The position numbers and the translations under genes were made by a program. The notes below the pieces were generated by a model. It made no database searches. It worked only from the letters and a program-made list of their open reading frames with translations, and had not been told where the DNA came from. Below, piece by piece: positions 1 through 6,871 of a stretch of 14,715 nucleotides of DNA. The DNA is taken from assembly GCA_964015995.1 (NCBI GenBank), contig CAXHFH010000059.1, positions 1 to 14,715 on the forward strand, written 5' to 3'. How positions within the stretch are numbered: position 1 is the first letter of the stretch; every line of letters starts with the position of its first letter. The stretch is from UBA1672 sp964015995. GTDB taxonomy: Bacteria > Pseudomonadota > Alphaproteobacteria > Micavibrionales > Micavibrionaceae.

Positions 1-1
1 A

Positions 2-3000
2 GAAAAATCAGAAGGAAAAATCACTAAAAGAATTAATGTTGGGTTGTTGGATTGGGAAAGTGAAATTTGTCCCGTTTTAGAAACGAAGGGCATTTCTGCA
101 CAAAATTTTAGTGAGGGACAAAAATCCCTATTATCACTACCTCTGAATTTGTCTCTCTATCTCAAAGTTTACGATAGCGATGTAACCTTTAACAATCGCG
201 ATGATCTATTTAGAGCTTTATTTCTGAAAAAAGAACAAGAAATAAAGAAAAAAGATGTTTCGTGGGGATTGATTGAGCCTTTAAGAACCTTATCAGACTG
301 GATGAGCAACAAGCAGAAATTAAATGCGCCAGATAGTATTCTGGATGATTATTTGGGCGCTAGAGAAATACTGGCATCTGAAGGACTAATAATTTCCAGC
401 AATAATAAGCTTAACTTCTTTCATGAGAGCTTTTTCGACTACATATATGCTCGTACATTTCTGAAATCTGAAAAGTCACTATCAGCGCTGCTTTTAGGTA
501 GCGAACAGCATTTGTTTCGAAGAACCCAAACTCGCCAGATTCTTGAAGTCCTTAGGCAAGATGATAGGGAGCGCTACTCAACTGAACTAAAAAGAATTCT
601 GAATAATGATGACATACGCTATCACATTAAAATTGCGGTAGTGAGATGGCTAGGATCATTGAAAGACCCCGTAGACCAAGAAAGAGAAATTGGTTTATCT
701 TATGACACGCAAGCAAAAAGCTTTTCTGCTTTTTCTCGTACTATTCTTTTTGGTTCATCAGGGTGGTTTGATCTTCATAATAAATCAAATTGGTTATTAG
801 ATGTTTTAAATGGTGGTGATTCAGAAAAAAGTGACTTTGTTCTCTGGTGGTTATTGCGTATTGCCCACGAGAAACCTCAGGAAATTTCAGATATTCTAAG
901 AGCATGGTGGGATAATAAAGAAGATAGAGCCTTGAAGCTTTTACAACACTCCCATCAAGTAAAAACAAAGGGAATGAAGGAAGTTATTGAACCAATAGAG
1001 ACGCTTTATTGTGATTTAATCGAGTCTAAACCTGATGGATTATTTGTTAAAAAAACTGCTGGTAATAGAGATTTAATCTTACATACATGGGTTAATGATA
1101 ACGCTCATCGTGCCTCTAGAATTTTAAAGGTTTATTTGCAAGCATGGTTTGAAAATAATGATGGGGATCATCCATTTTCAAGAGATCATTTTTCGGAACT
1201 GGACATACATTCTTTATCCAAAGCATCAAAAACAAATCCATGTGAATTTATTTTGGGCTTTTTAGATGCACTTAATCGAAGTGTAGAGATTATCAATGAG
1301 CGACATAGAAAAGGGGAATATGATTCTACTTTTCAACGTATCTATGAGGGTGGTTATGGGACAGATCAATTTGTGTTACTGTTTAAGGACGCTCTTAAAG
1401 AAATAGCAAACACAGAACCAAGTTCTGCAAGTAACTATCTTAAAAAACTTAACCCATCGACACACAGCTTATTTGCTTATTTTCATATGGTGGTAATAGA
1501 GAGTAATCCATCTTACTTTAAAGATGATTTCGTTGAATTACTTAAGCAGGAAAATATTTTAGAAGCTGGCTTTAGAGGGGCTGAGTGGCAACCATTTTCT
1601 GAGGCTGCAAGAGAATGTCTTCAATACTTAAGTGAATTAGAACGCTCTCAGGTTGAAGATATTATAAAAGCTCATCAGCCCGAATTAGATAGGGCAAAGG
1701 AATACACAAAAGATGGTGGTGAGAAAGAAAGGCACTGGATTATTAGGGAACTTAATAATTCAGGATATGAAGAATGGTGCATCCTCGAAACAATTGGAGA
1801 AGAGTTTCTTACAAAACCTATGAAAAAACGGTTCTATGAGCTTAAGCGAAAGTTTAAAGGACAAAAAATTTCCGAACCAGAAGCCATGAAAATAAGTGCT
1901 GTCCAATCACCAATTTCATTGGATCATGCAAAATTCATGACGAATAAACAATGGTTACAGGCCATCGCAAAACATAACGTAGAGAAAAAATTTAACTGGT
2001 GTGAAGATGGATTCGTTGGTGGTGCAAGTCAATTAGCAAATGTTTTAGGTGAATGCACCAAAGAGAACCCAACTCGTTTTGCACAATTTTTGCAACACAT
2101 ACCTACTGATGCCAATTCCGATTATGTGCAGAGAATTTTATCTGGATTACACCAATCAGAAGGCTGTGATATTGATTGTTTAAACGAGGTTATTATGTTT
2201 GCTGATCATTACGAAGAGCAGCCATTTGGGCGAGAGATTGCTTATGTCATAAAGCAGTATCCTGAGTTAGCGGAAAATCAAGAAAACTTAGATATATTAA
2301 CAAGGTATGCACGCACTGGAAGTGCAAATGATAATGCTGTGACGATTGAAAGACAAGAAGAGCAATCAGGTGATATTTCATCTATAAAAGATCTTTCTGA
2401 CGATTTTGATAGACTTTTTTCATCTTCAATAAATGATGTTCGAGGGGCGTCCGTTTGGGCTCTTTCATCGGTTTACTGGGAATATCAAACAAATTTGTCA
2501 GAGTTTATAGAGACATTTCTCACGGAGCGTGTGCAAAAGGAAAGCTATGAAAGTGTACGCTATACATTGCTTGGGCTATTATTCCCATTATATAATTACA
2601 ATCGTGATATTTGTGGAAGTATTTTAGAGCAACTAATAAATTTTTACTCAGAAGAAGATAAAGCTTTAGAGTTCCTTGCATCAGCGCGTGGGCGAAGGCT
2701 TGTTTGGTTACTTCTTCATGGGGAAACCGATATAGGAAAAAAATTACTACATCGTTTGCTTCAAGCCCAAAATGAAAATCCCAGAACTGTCGGTGCATGG
2801 CTTGTTTTCAATGCCAGTTATTGTGAACCTGATTATGATGATTTGTACGATCAGATTTGCAACAAAACTATAGAGTATCGAAGAATTGCTGCTGATGTGG
2901 CTTCACAGTGGCTCATGCACACCGAATATCATGATAAGGCTATTGAAAGAATAAAATCATTTTTCAATGACGAGGATGAGCATGTACAAAGAAACGCAGC

Positions 3001-3376
3001 GCAGATTTTTAGGAAGATAAAATCAGAAGATATTGGGCGCTATCATGATTTAATTCTTGAATATATAAATTCGAAAAGTTTCCAAAATGATACGTTTGAT
3101 TTTTTACTTCTTCTAAAAGAATCTCAATCAGATGTGCATGAATATGTGATGCTTTCAGCTCAAAAAATATTTGAGTACTATGAAAATCCAGAAATATCCA
3201 AATCTTTGCAAATGCGTGATTGTTTTTATCTGGATGAGCTTTTGGAAAAGGAGTACACGAATTCAGAGTATAATCCTGAACTCAGAAAGCAGTTCCTTGA
3301 TATTATTGATAAAATGCTAGAGCTTGAGGTGTATGGAGCAGATAAAGTTGTTAAGGCACATGATCGGCATTATTAA
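2..3376 (+). CDS. 5'-truncated STAND/NACHT-like ATPase with helical-repeat C-terminus (fragment)
   Basis: The frame is open from base 2 with no stop, so the real start lies upstream of the window. The first in-window start-like codon, TTG at 44, is probably internal. What remains looks like the end of a STAND-type P-loop ATPase: a 'SLPLNLSLYL' segment (about nt 134-163) like the conserved-proline GxP/small helical region, then a winged-helix-like segment ending in FFHESFFDYIYARTFL (about nt 416-463), a pattern common in bacterial NACHT/STAND proteins. The remaining ~970 residues are helix-rich, with HEAT/ARM-like repeats clearest near the C-terminus (around nt 2960-3110). No Walker A or effector domain is present; both would lie upstream. 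In known STAND proteins the repeats sense a ligand, and many bacterial members are antiphage. That role here is inference. The gene is A+T-richer than the housekeeping genes, which fits horizontal acquisition. Family confidence is moderate. Confidence 0.7.
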   Translation, partial: EKSEGKITKRINVGLLDWESEICPVLETKGISAQNFSEGQKSLLSLPLNLSLYLKVYDSDVTFNNRDDLFRALFLKKEQEIKKKDVSWGLIEPLRTLSDWMSNKQKLNAPDSILDDYLGAREILASEGLIISSNNKLNFFHESFFDYIYARTFLKSEKSLSALLLGSEQHLFRRTQTRQILEVLRQDDRERYSTELKRILNNDDIRYHIKIAVVRWLGSLKDPVDQEREIGLSYDTQAKSFSAFSRTILFGSSGWFDLHNKSNWLLDVLNGGDSEKSDFVLWWLLRIAHEKPQEISDILRAWWDNKEDRALKLLQHSHQVKTKGMKEVIEPIETLYCDLIESKPDGLFVKKTAGNRDLILHTWVNDNAHRASRILKVYLQAWFENNDGDHPFSRDHFSELDIHSLSKASKTNPCEFILGFLDALNRSVEIINERHRKGEYDSTFQRIYEGGYGTDQFVLLFKDALKEIANTEPSSASNYLKKLNPSTHSLFAYFHMVVIESNPSYFKDDFVELLKQENILEAGFRGAEWQPFSEAARECLQYLSELERSQVEDIIKAHQPELDRAKEYTKDGGEKERHWIIRELNNSGYEEWCILETIGEEFLTKPMKKRFYELKRKFKGQKISEPEAMKISAVQSPISLDHAKFMTNKQWLQAIAKHNVEKKFNWCEDGFVGGASQLANVLGECTKENPTRFAQFLQHIPTDANSDYVQRILSGLHQSEGCDIDCLNEVIMFADHYEEQPFGREIAYVIKQYPELAENQENLDILTRYARTGSANDNAVTIERQEEQSGDISSIKDLSDDFDRLFSSSINDVRGASVWALSSVYWEYQTNLSEFIETFLTERVQKESYESVRYTLLGLLFPLYNYNRDICGSILEQLINFYSEEDKALEFLASARGRRLVWLLLHGETDIGKKLLHRLLQAQNENPRTVGAWLVFNASYCEPDYDDLYDQICNKTIEYRRIAADVASQWLMHTEYHDKAIERIKSFFNDEDEHVQRNAAQIFRKIKSEDIGRYHDLILEYINSKSFQNDTFDFLLLLKESQSDVHEYVMLSAQKIFEYYENPEISKSLQMRDCFYLDELLEKEYTNSEYNPELRKQFLDIIDKMLELEVYGADKVVKAHDRHY

Positions 3377-3379
3377 TAT

Positions 3380-3408
3380 CCTATGTTTTTAAACTTAACT
3401 CCCATAGG
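3380..3408 (+). terminator. Weak hairpin after the STAND-like gene
   Basis: A perfect 6-bp inverted repeat (CCTATG / CATAGG, 3380-3385 and 3403-3408) with a 17-nt loop begins 4 nt after the stop codon. No T-run follows it, so intrinsic termination would be weak. It may simply be chance. Confidence 0.25.
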
Positions 3409-3472
3409 GCTAAAATCTCAAATAAGCGGTTCGAGGTGTCACCTGATACCTCCACCAACGTCACAATAAATA

Positions 3473-3490
3473 TTTGACATTTCGGTCAAA
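3473..3490. promoter_or_regulatory. Inverted repeat over the rpsD -35 box (possible operator)
   Basis: TTTGAC (3473-3478) and GTCAAA (3485-3490) form a perfect 6-bp inverted repeat separated by 6 nt. The left arm covers most of the -35 hexamer and the right arm lies in the spacer, where a repressor would block polymerase. A regulatory role is inferred from position only. Confidence 0.35.
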
Positions 3491-3500
3491 CCTTTATAAA
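3474..3500 (+). promoter_or_regulatory. Probable rpsD promoter
   Basis: A perfect -35 hexamer TTGACA (3474-3479) is followed by TATAAA (3495-3500) as a -10-like box. The 15-bp spacing is short for a sigma70 promoter; shifting the -10 one or two bases gives 16-17 bp but a poorer match. It lies about 115 nt upstream of the rpsD start, leaving a long leader. Confidence 0.5.
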
Positions 3501-3522
3501 AACGGTTCATTCTCGGGAAAGA

Positions 3523-3539
3523 GGGAGCGTGGTGTTCCC
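3523..3539 (+). promoter_or_regulatory. Hairpin in the rpsD leader
   Basis: GGGAGC (3523-3528) can pair with GTTCCC (3534-3539), with one G-U pair and a 5-nt loop, in the 5' untranslated region of rpsD. S4 autoregulates its own synthesis through leader RNA in several bacteria, so a structured leader is plausible. No match to a known S4 leader class was established. Confidence 0.3.
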
Positions 3540-3604
3540 CGTTGAGCCTTGTAAATAAGAGCCTCAAACCTGTTATTGGTCTACCGGGACAATATATATT
3601 AAAA

Positions 3605-3610
3605 AAGGAA
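3605..3610 (+). promoter_or_regulatory. Shine-Dalgarno site that fixes the rpsD start
   Basis: AAGGAA at 3605-3610 lies 6 nt before the ATG at 3617. The frame is open further upstream to a TTG at 3542, but the 25 extra residues do not resemble S4, and only the ATG at 3617 has a good ribosome-binding site. Confidence 0.75.
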
Positions 3611-3616
3611 ATAGCC

Positions 3617-4234
3617 ATGAGTGGTAAAAGAGTTCAATCGAAACATAAATTAGATCGCCGTATGGGCGCAAATATCTGGGGTCGTCCGAAGTCTCCATAT
3701 AACAAGCGTCAAACTGGACCGGGTATGCACGGTGCACGCCGCGGTAAGCCTACTGATTACGGTCTACAGCTTTTTGCAAAACAAAAGCTTAAGGGCTATT
3801 ACGGTTCGATCGGTGAAAAACAATTCCGTAGTTATTTTAAAGAAGCTAATCGCCTGAAGGGTGATACTGGTCAAAACCTTATTGGTTTGCTCGAGCGTCG
3901 TTTGGATGCTGTTGTATATCGCGCGCTTTTCGTGCCGACTGTATTTGCTGCGCGTCAGTTTGTTAATCACAAGCATGTTACTGTTAATGGTAAGGTTGTG
4001 AATGTACCGTCATATCAGGTTAAAGAAGGCGACGTTATTGAAGTTCGTGAAGCTTCACGTGAAATTCCAATGGTTATTGATTCAATTCAATCTCCTGAAC
4101 GCGAAGTGCCTGAATATATCGAAGTTGATCCAAAGGCGATGAAGGCAACGTTTCTTCGTATTCCTGCGCTTGAAGATGTTCCATATCCTGTTCAGATGGA
4201 ACCGAACCTTGTTGTGGAATTCTATTCTCGTTAA
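3617..4234 (+). CDS. rpsD: 30S ribosomal protein S4
   Basis: Primary 16S rRNA-binding protein that nucleates assembly of the 30S body and helps maintain decoding fidelity. The product is 205 residues, the usual alphaproteobacterial length. The N-terminal segment (residues 1-50, with RRMGANIWGRPKSP and a basic GMHGARRGKPTDYG stretch) lacks the CxxC zinc cysteines of some S4 forms. The S4 RNA-binding fold spans about residues 94-155 (RRLDAVVYRALFVPTVFAARQ, then HVTVNGKVVNVPSYQVKEGDVIEV). The protein ends in VEFYSR, the expected conserved C-terminus. It appears monocistronic, with its own promoter and long leader upstream and a strong hairpin terminator downstream. It stands alone, outside the spc/alpha ribosomal operons, as is usual in alphaproteobacteria. 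Confidence 0.97.
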   Translation: MSGKRVQSKHKLDRRMGANIWGRPKSPYNKRQTGPGMHGARRGKPTDYGLQLFAKQKLKGYYGSIGEKQFRSYFKEANRLKGDTGQNLIGLLERRLDAVVYRALFVPTVFAARQFVNHKHVTVNGKVVNVPSYQVKEGDVIEVREASREIPMVIDSIQSPEREVPEYIEVDPKAMKATFLRIPALEDVPYPVQMEPNLVVEFYSR

Positions 4235-4260
4235 TTGTAACGGGACATATAAAGTTTTTA

Positions 4261-4286
4261 AAAGTCGCCAGATTGGCGGCTTTTTT
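4261..4286. terminator. Bidirectional terminator between rpsD and trmJ-like gene
   Basis: AGTCGCC (4263-4269) pairs with GGCGGCT (4275-4281) around a 5-nt loop, with one G-U pair, followed by a T6 run on the + strand. Flanking A and T bases extend the stem. On the - strand the hairpin is followed by four Ts, so it can serve both convergent genes. The TAA stop of the minus-strand gene (4285-4287) sits inside the T-run. Confidence 0.8.
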
Positions 4287-5022
4287 ATTTGGGTTCTTTG
4301 TTTCCGCGAAGCGCTGATAGAATACCATGAAGCGTGCGTAATTCCTGATCGGTAATGTCAGAGCGCGTAAAAATATTTTGAATATTTCGTAACATCGTGG
4401 GTTTTAAGTCATCGGCACGAAAGAAGTTACGATTCTCTAGATCATGTTCCAGACGCTCTATGAATGTTTGAATATCTTTTTGCAGGGCAGGGCCGCTGTC
4501 GCCTGTATTCAGCACCATACTCGGTTTGTTTGAGGTCATGCTACCCCATTGATAGGCGAGCAGTAAAACCGACTGTGCGAGGTTTAGGGACGCAAACTCA
4601 GGGTTTACCGGAAAAGTTATAATAGCTTGGCATAGGCTGACTTCATCATTGGTTAAGCCAGAACGCTCTGCGCCAAATACGAAGCCGATTCTTTGATTTT
4701 CGTCTATGCGTTTGTTTGTTTCCGTTATGGCGCTTTCGGGATTAAAAGTGGGCTTCACCATGTCACGCCTTCGGCTTGTCGTCGCAAAAACATAATGTAA
4801 ATCAGAAACGGCATCGCGTAGAGAATCAAAGACCTGTACAGACGGCATGATTTCCAATGCACCGGCCGCATTCGCATCGGCACGTTCGTTCGGCCATCCA
4901 TCACGCGGCGCAACAAGGCGCAAATTACTCAAACCAAAATTCTGCATAGCCCGTGCAGATGCACCAATATTCTCACCCATTTGTGGGTGCGATAGAATAA
5001 TTGTAGGTGCGTTATTGCTCAT
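4285..5022 (-). CDS. trmJ: TrmJ-like SpoU-family tRNA/rRNA 2'-O-methyltransferase
   Basis: SAM-dependent RNA ribose methyltransferase of the SPOUT (trefoil-knot) superfamily. Closest in architecture to TrmJ, which makes Cm/Um32 in tRNA anticodon loops. In the 245-residue product, motif 1 is GENIGASARAMQNFG (residues 16-30, with the Asn and Arg of the NxGxxxR pattern). Motif 2 is FVFGAERSGL (114-123). The knot-forming motif 3 is PVNPEFASLNLAQSV (138-152). A C-terminal extension after residue 160 (helical, ending in LRTLHGILSAL) matches TrmJ rather than short TrmL proteins. The frame continues upstream to a TTG at 5058, but the ATG at 5022 begins the family-like MSNNAPTIILSHPQ. It converges on rpsD through a shared terminator. 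Family membership is firm; the exact target nucleotide is inferred. Confidence 0.88.
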   Translation of the reverse strand: MSNNAPTIILSHPQMGENIGASARAMQNFGLSNLRLVAPRDGWPNERADANAAGALEIMPSVQVFDSLRDAVSDLHYVFATTSRRRDMVKPTFNPESAITETNKRIDENQRIGFVFGAERSGLTNDEVSLCQAIITFPVNPEFASLNLAQSVLLLAYQWGSMTSNKPSMVLNTGDSGPALQKDIQTFIERLEHDLENRNFFRADDLKPTMLRNIQNIFTRSDITDQELRTLHGILSALRGNKEPK

Positions 5023-5060
5023 TCTTTTTGCTCTCGTTGGGAAGGTATATGGCGTCAAAC

Positions 5061-5089
5061 TTTACTTGAATACCCAAAAGATGTATAAC
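5061..5089 (+). promoter_or_regulatory. Candidate promoter of the 83-codon ORF
   Basis: TTTACT (5061-5066, four of six consensus bases) and TATAAC (5084-5089, five of six) are separated by exactly 17 bp. Transcription would start near 5096, giving a leader of about 45 nt. The segment is the 117-bp divergent gap shared with the trmJ-like gene. Confidence 0.45.
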
Positions 5090-5139
5090 ATTAGGTCTAA
5101 TAATAAAAATAAAAAGAATTTTAATTACAAAAAATAACT

Positions 5140-5391
5140 ATGACGGGGGGCTTCATGTTAATGAAATCGGGATTACGTGACGTTGCAGAAACTGGCGATA
5201 ACCAGTTTAGCGTTATCGAAGAGTTTTCAGAATTAACACCAAGGCGTAAAGTTCTACTGTGTGATCACCTTTTTACAGAAGGGCGTCAGGCATTTTACAA
5301 TACAGTCGAGTTATTGTGGCCTCAAGCATCTGCGGATGATGCCAAGCGTTTAGAGAAGTTTTTATACTCTCTTAAAAACAGATCACATTGA
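5140..5391 (+). CDS. Small hypothetical protein (about 76-83 residues)
   Basis: I do not recognise this protein. It is a short, soluble-looking chain with no signal peptide or membrane segment: an acidic stretch (VIEEFSELTPRRKVLLCDHLF), then helices rich in aromatic and acidic residues (AFYNTVELLWPQASADDAKRLEKFLYSLK), and one cysteine. The C-terminal half looks like two amphipathic helices. The start is uncertain: ATG at 5140 has no Shine-Dalgarno site, whereas ATG at 5155 or 5161 follows a G6 tract (5145-5150). A well-spaced promoter upstream and a hairpin plus T-run downstream support a real, monocistronic gene. It lies between two minus-strand genes in its own strand orientation. Function unknown; helix content would suit a small regulator or adaptor, but nothing shows it. 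Confidence 0.6.
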   Translation: MTGGFMLMKSGLRDVAETGDNQFSVIEEFSELTPRRKVLLCDHLFTEGRQAFYNTVELLWPQASADDAKRLEKFLYSLKNRSH

Positions 5392-5422
5392 TTAAGATAT
5401 TTTTATAATTTGTATAGTATTA

Positions 5423-5440
5423 TTTCGAACAGGTTCGAAA
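5423..5440. repeat. Perfect 7-bp inverted repeat downstream of the small ORF
   Basis: TTTCGAA (5423-5429) and TTCGAAA (5434-5440) are exact reverse complements around a 4-nt CAGG loop; an extra C-G pair could tighten it. No T-run follows on either strand, and a separate hairpin with a T-run lies 14 nt further on. It could be a protein-binding operator or an mRNA 3'-end stabiliser. Confidence 0.5.
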
Positions 5441-5453
5441 AGTAAGCGAACGG

Positions 5454-5482
5454 AAGGCGGTCTATTTTTTTAGGCCGCTTTT
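5454..5482 (+). terminator. Terminator of the 83-codon ORF
   Basis: GCGGTCTA (5457-5464) pairs with TAGGCCGC (5471-5478) around a T6 loop, with one G-U pair, and is followed by four Ts on the + strand. On the - strand the G-U pair becomes an A-C mismatch and no T-run follows, so it would serve gltX poorly even though the gltX stop codon is only 8 nt away. Confidence 0.6.
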
Positions 5483-5485
5483 CTG

Positions 5486-6817
5486 TTATGCGGCGAGCCG
5501 CTCTTTCGCTTTTTCCTCACCAATCAGTAACAAAAGATGTGAAAGCTCCGGCCCGTGATCCATGCCTGTTAAGGCACGACGCAATGGCATAAAGAGCTGC
5601 TTCCCTTTGCGGCCTGTTTTGTCCTTAACTGCGTTTGTCCATTCTTTCCATGTGTTTTCGTTCCATGGAGAGTTTGGTAGGAGTGCTAGGGCCTCATGTG
5701 CAAATTCGGCATCGTCAATCACTGGTGTTACAGGGCCTTTGGCAACGCGCCACCATTCCTGAACATCAGAAAGCTTTTCAATGTTTTCACGGACAGTCAT
5801 CCAGAAATCCTCATCAAGATCGGCCATGCCTAATTCTGTGAGTTTCGTTTGTATATCTTCATAGCTCATCTCACGAAGAATTTTTGCGTTTAATCGGTTT
5901 AACTCTTCAATATCGAATTTGGGCGTACCGCGTGAGAACTTAGACAGGTCAAAGTTTTTGATAACCTCTTGAATGTCTGTAAATGGTTCAATTGGATCAG
6001 ACGTACCAAGGCGCGCCATTAGGCTGACGATAGACATAGGTTCTAATCCTTCAGCCGCAAGGTCTTTAAGGCTCAATGAACCAATACGCTTAGAAAGCTT
6101 GCTGCCATCCGTATCAGACAATAACGGCAAATGCGCAAATGTTGGTGGTGTTGCGCCGAGTGCTTCGAACATCTGCACATGACATGCGGTGTTGGAAACG
6201 TGATCTTCGCCGCGAATAACGTGCGTAATTTCATATTCAACATCGTCAATGACAGAACATATATGATAAAGCGGCGTTCCGTCTTCACGTATCAAAACAG
6301 GGTCAGAGAGATCACTGCCGTTAAACTTTACAGCGCCACGGACGATATCATTCCACTCGATAGGTTTATGTTCTAGTTTGAAACGCCAATGCGGTTTACG
6401 GCCGGCTGCTTCGTGGGCTTTGATTTGCTCATCACTTAAATTCAAAGATTCACGATCATAAATTGGAGGCAATTTACGTGAAAGCTGACTTTTGCGCTTT
6501 AGGTCTAATTCCTCAGCCGTTTCATAACAGGGGTATAAACGCCCGTTATCCTTAAGGTGTTGAATTTTGGCGGCGTAAATATCCATACGGTCTTTTTGGC
6601 GGGTTTTTTCATCCCAATCCGCGCCCATCCAAACAAGACCATCTTCAATCGCTTGTTCGTATTCATCTTTTGAACGCTCTTGATCTGTGTCGTCAATACG
6701 AAGAAGGAAGTGCCCGTCATTGGCGCGTGTGAACAACCACGTAATCAATGCAGTGCGTGCATTACCAACATGCAACATTCCAGTGGGAGAGGGGGCAAAT
6801 CGTACTTTTACTGACAT
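5486..6817 (-). CDS. gltX: Glutamyl-tRNA synthetase
   Basis: Class I aminoacyl-tRNA synthetase that charges tRNA with glutamate in the cytoplasm. The ATP-binding signatures are plain: FAPSPTGMLHVGNARTAL (from residue 7, with the HIGH-like HVGN at 16-19) and KLSKR at 240-244 (KMSKS-like). IRGEDHVSNT (201-210) is the conserved amino-acid/tRNA acceptor segment. The product is 443 residues, shorter than the ~470 of E. coli GltX, and lacks its four-ligand zinc knuckle; only C97 lies in that region. This matches the compact GluRS often found as one of two paralogues in alphaproteobacteria. Such enzymes can differ in tRNA(Glu)/tRNA(Gln) preference, so discrimination cannot be read from the sequence. 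It lies 54 nt after nadE on the same strand with only a weak hairpin between them, so cotranscription is likely. An AAAGAGA site precedes the ATG. Confidence 0.96.
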   Translation of the reverse strand: MSVKVRFAPSPTGMLHVGNARTALITWLFTRANDGHFLLRIDDTDQERSKDEYEQAIEDGLVWMGADWDEKTRQKDRMDIYAAKIQHLKDNGRLYPCYETAEELDLKRKSQLSRKLPPIYDRESLNLSDEQIKAHEAAGRKPHWRFKLEHKPIEWNDIVRGAVKFNGSDLSDPVLIREDGTPLYHICSVIDDVEYEITHVIRGEDHVSNTACHVQMFEALGATPPTFAHLPLLSDTDGSKLSKRIGSLSLKDLAAEGLEPMSIVSLMARLGTSDPIEPFTDIQEVIKNFDLSKFSRGTPKFDIEELNRLNAKILREMSYEDIQTKLTELGMADLDEDFWMTVRENIEKLSDVQEWWRVAKGPVTPVIDDAEFAHEALALLPNSPWNENTWKEWTNAVKDKTGRKGKQLFMPLRRALTGMDHGPELSHLLLLIGEEKAKERLAA

Positions 6818-6871
6818 ATTATTTCTCTTTATTATCTTTTATTCCGCGAGATATCTTAAATAGCGGGATTT

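Noticed and set aside
44..46. TTG as the start of the STAND-like gene
   Set aside because: The frame is open to the window edge, no ribosome-binding site precedes it, and the ATPase core expected upstream is missing, so the gene is truncated.
3411..3457. tRNA-like 3' end (CGGTTCGAGG ... CCTCCACCA), which could mark a tRNA attachment site for an element carrying the STAND-like gene
   Set aside because: No T-stem pairs around the TTCGA, the acceptor strand has no partner upstream, and no anticodon or D arm can be folded. The resemblance is limited to short motifs; a tRNAscan/Infernal run would settle it.
3542..3616. Upstream extension of rpsD from a TTG
   Set aside because: The 25 extra residues do not resemble S4, and the ATG at 3617 has a good Shine-Dalgarno site and gives the standard 205-residue length.
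5426..5437. LexA/SOS-like box in CGAACAGGTTCG
   Set aside because: The GAAC and GTTC half-sites are 2 nt apart, not 4 as in the Gram-positive box, and it is not the alphaproteobacterial GTTC-N7-GTTC. It also lies downstream of genes.
6835..6868. Intrinsic terminator between nadE and gltX
   Set aside because: Only a 4-bp GC stem with a long loop can be formed on the - strand and no proper T-run follows, so it is too weak to separate the two genes.
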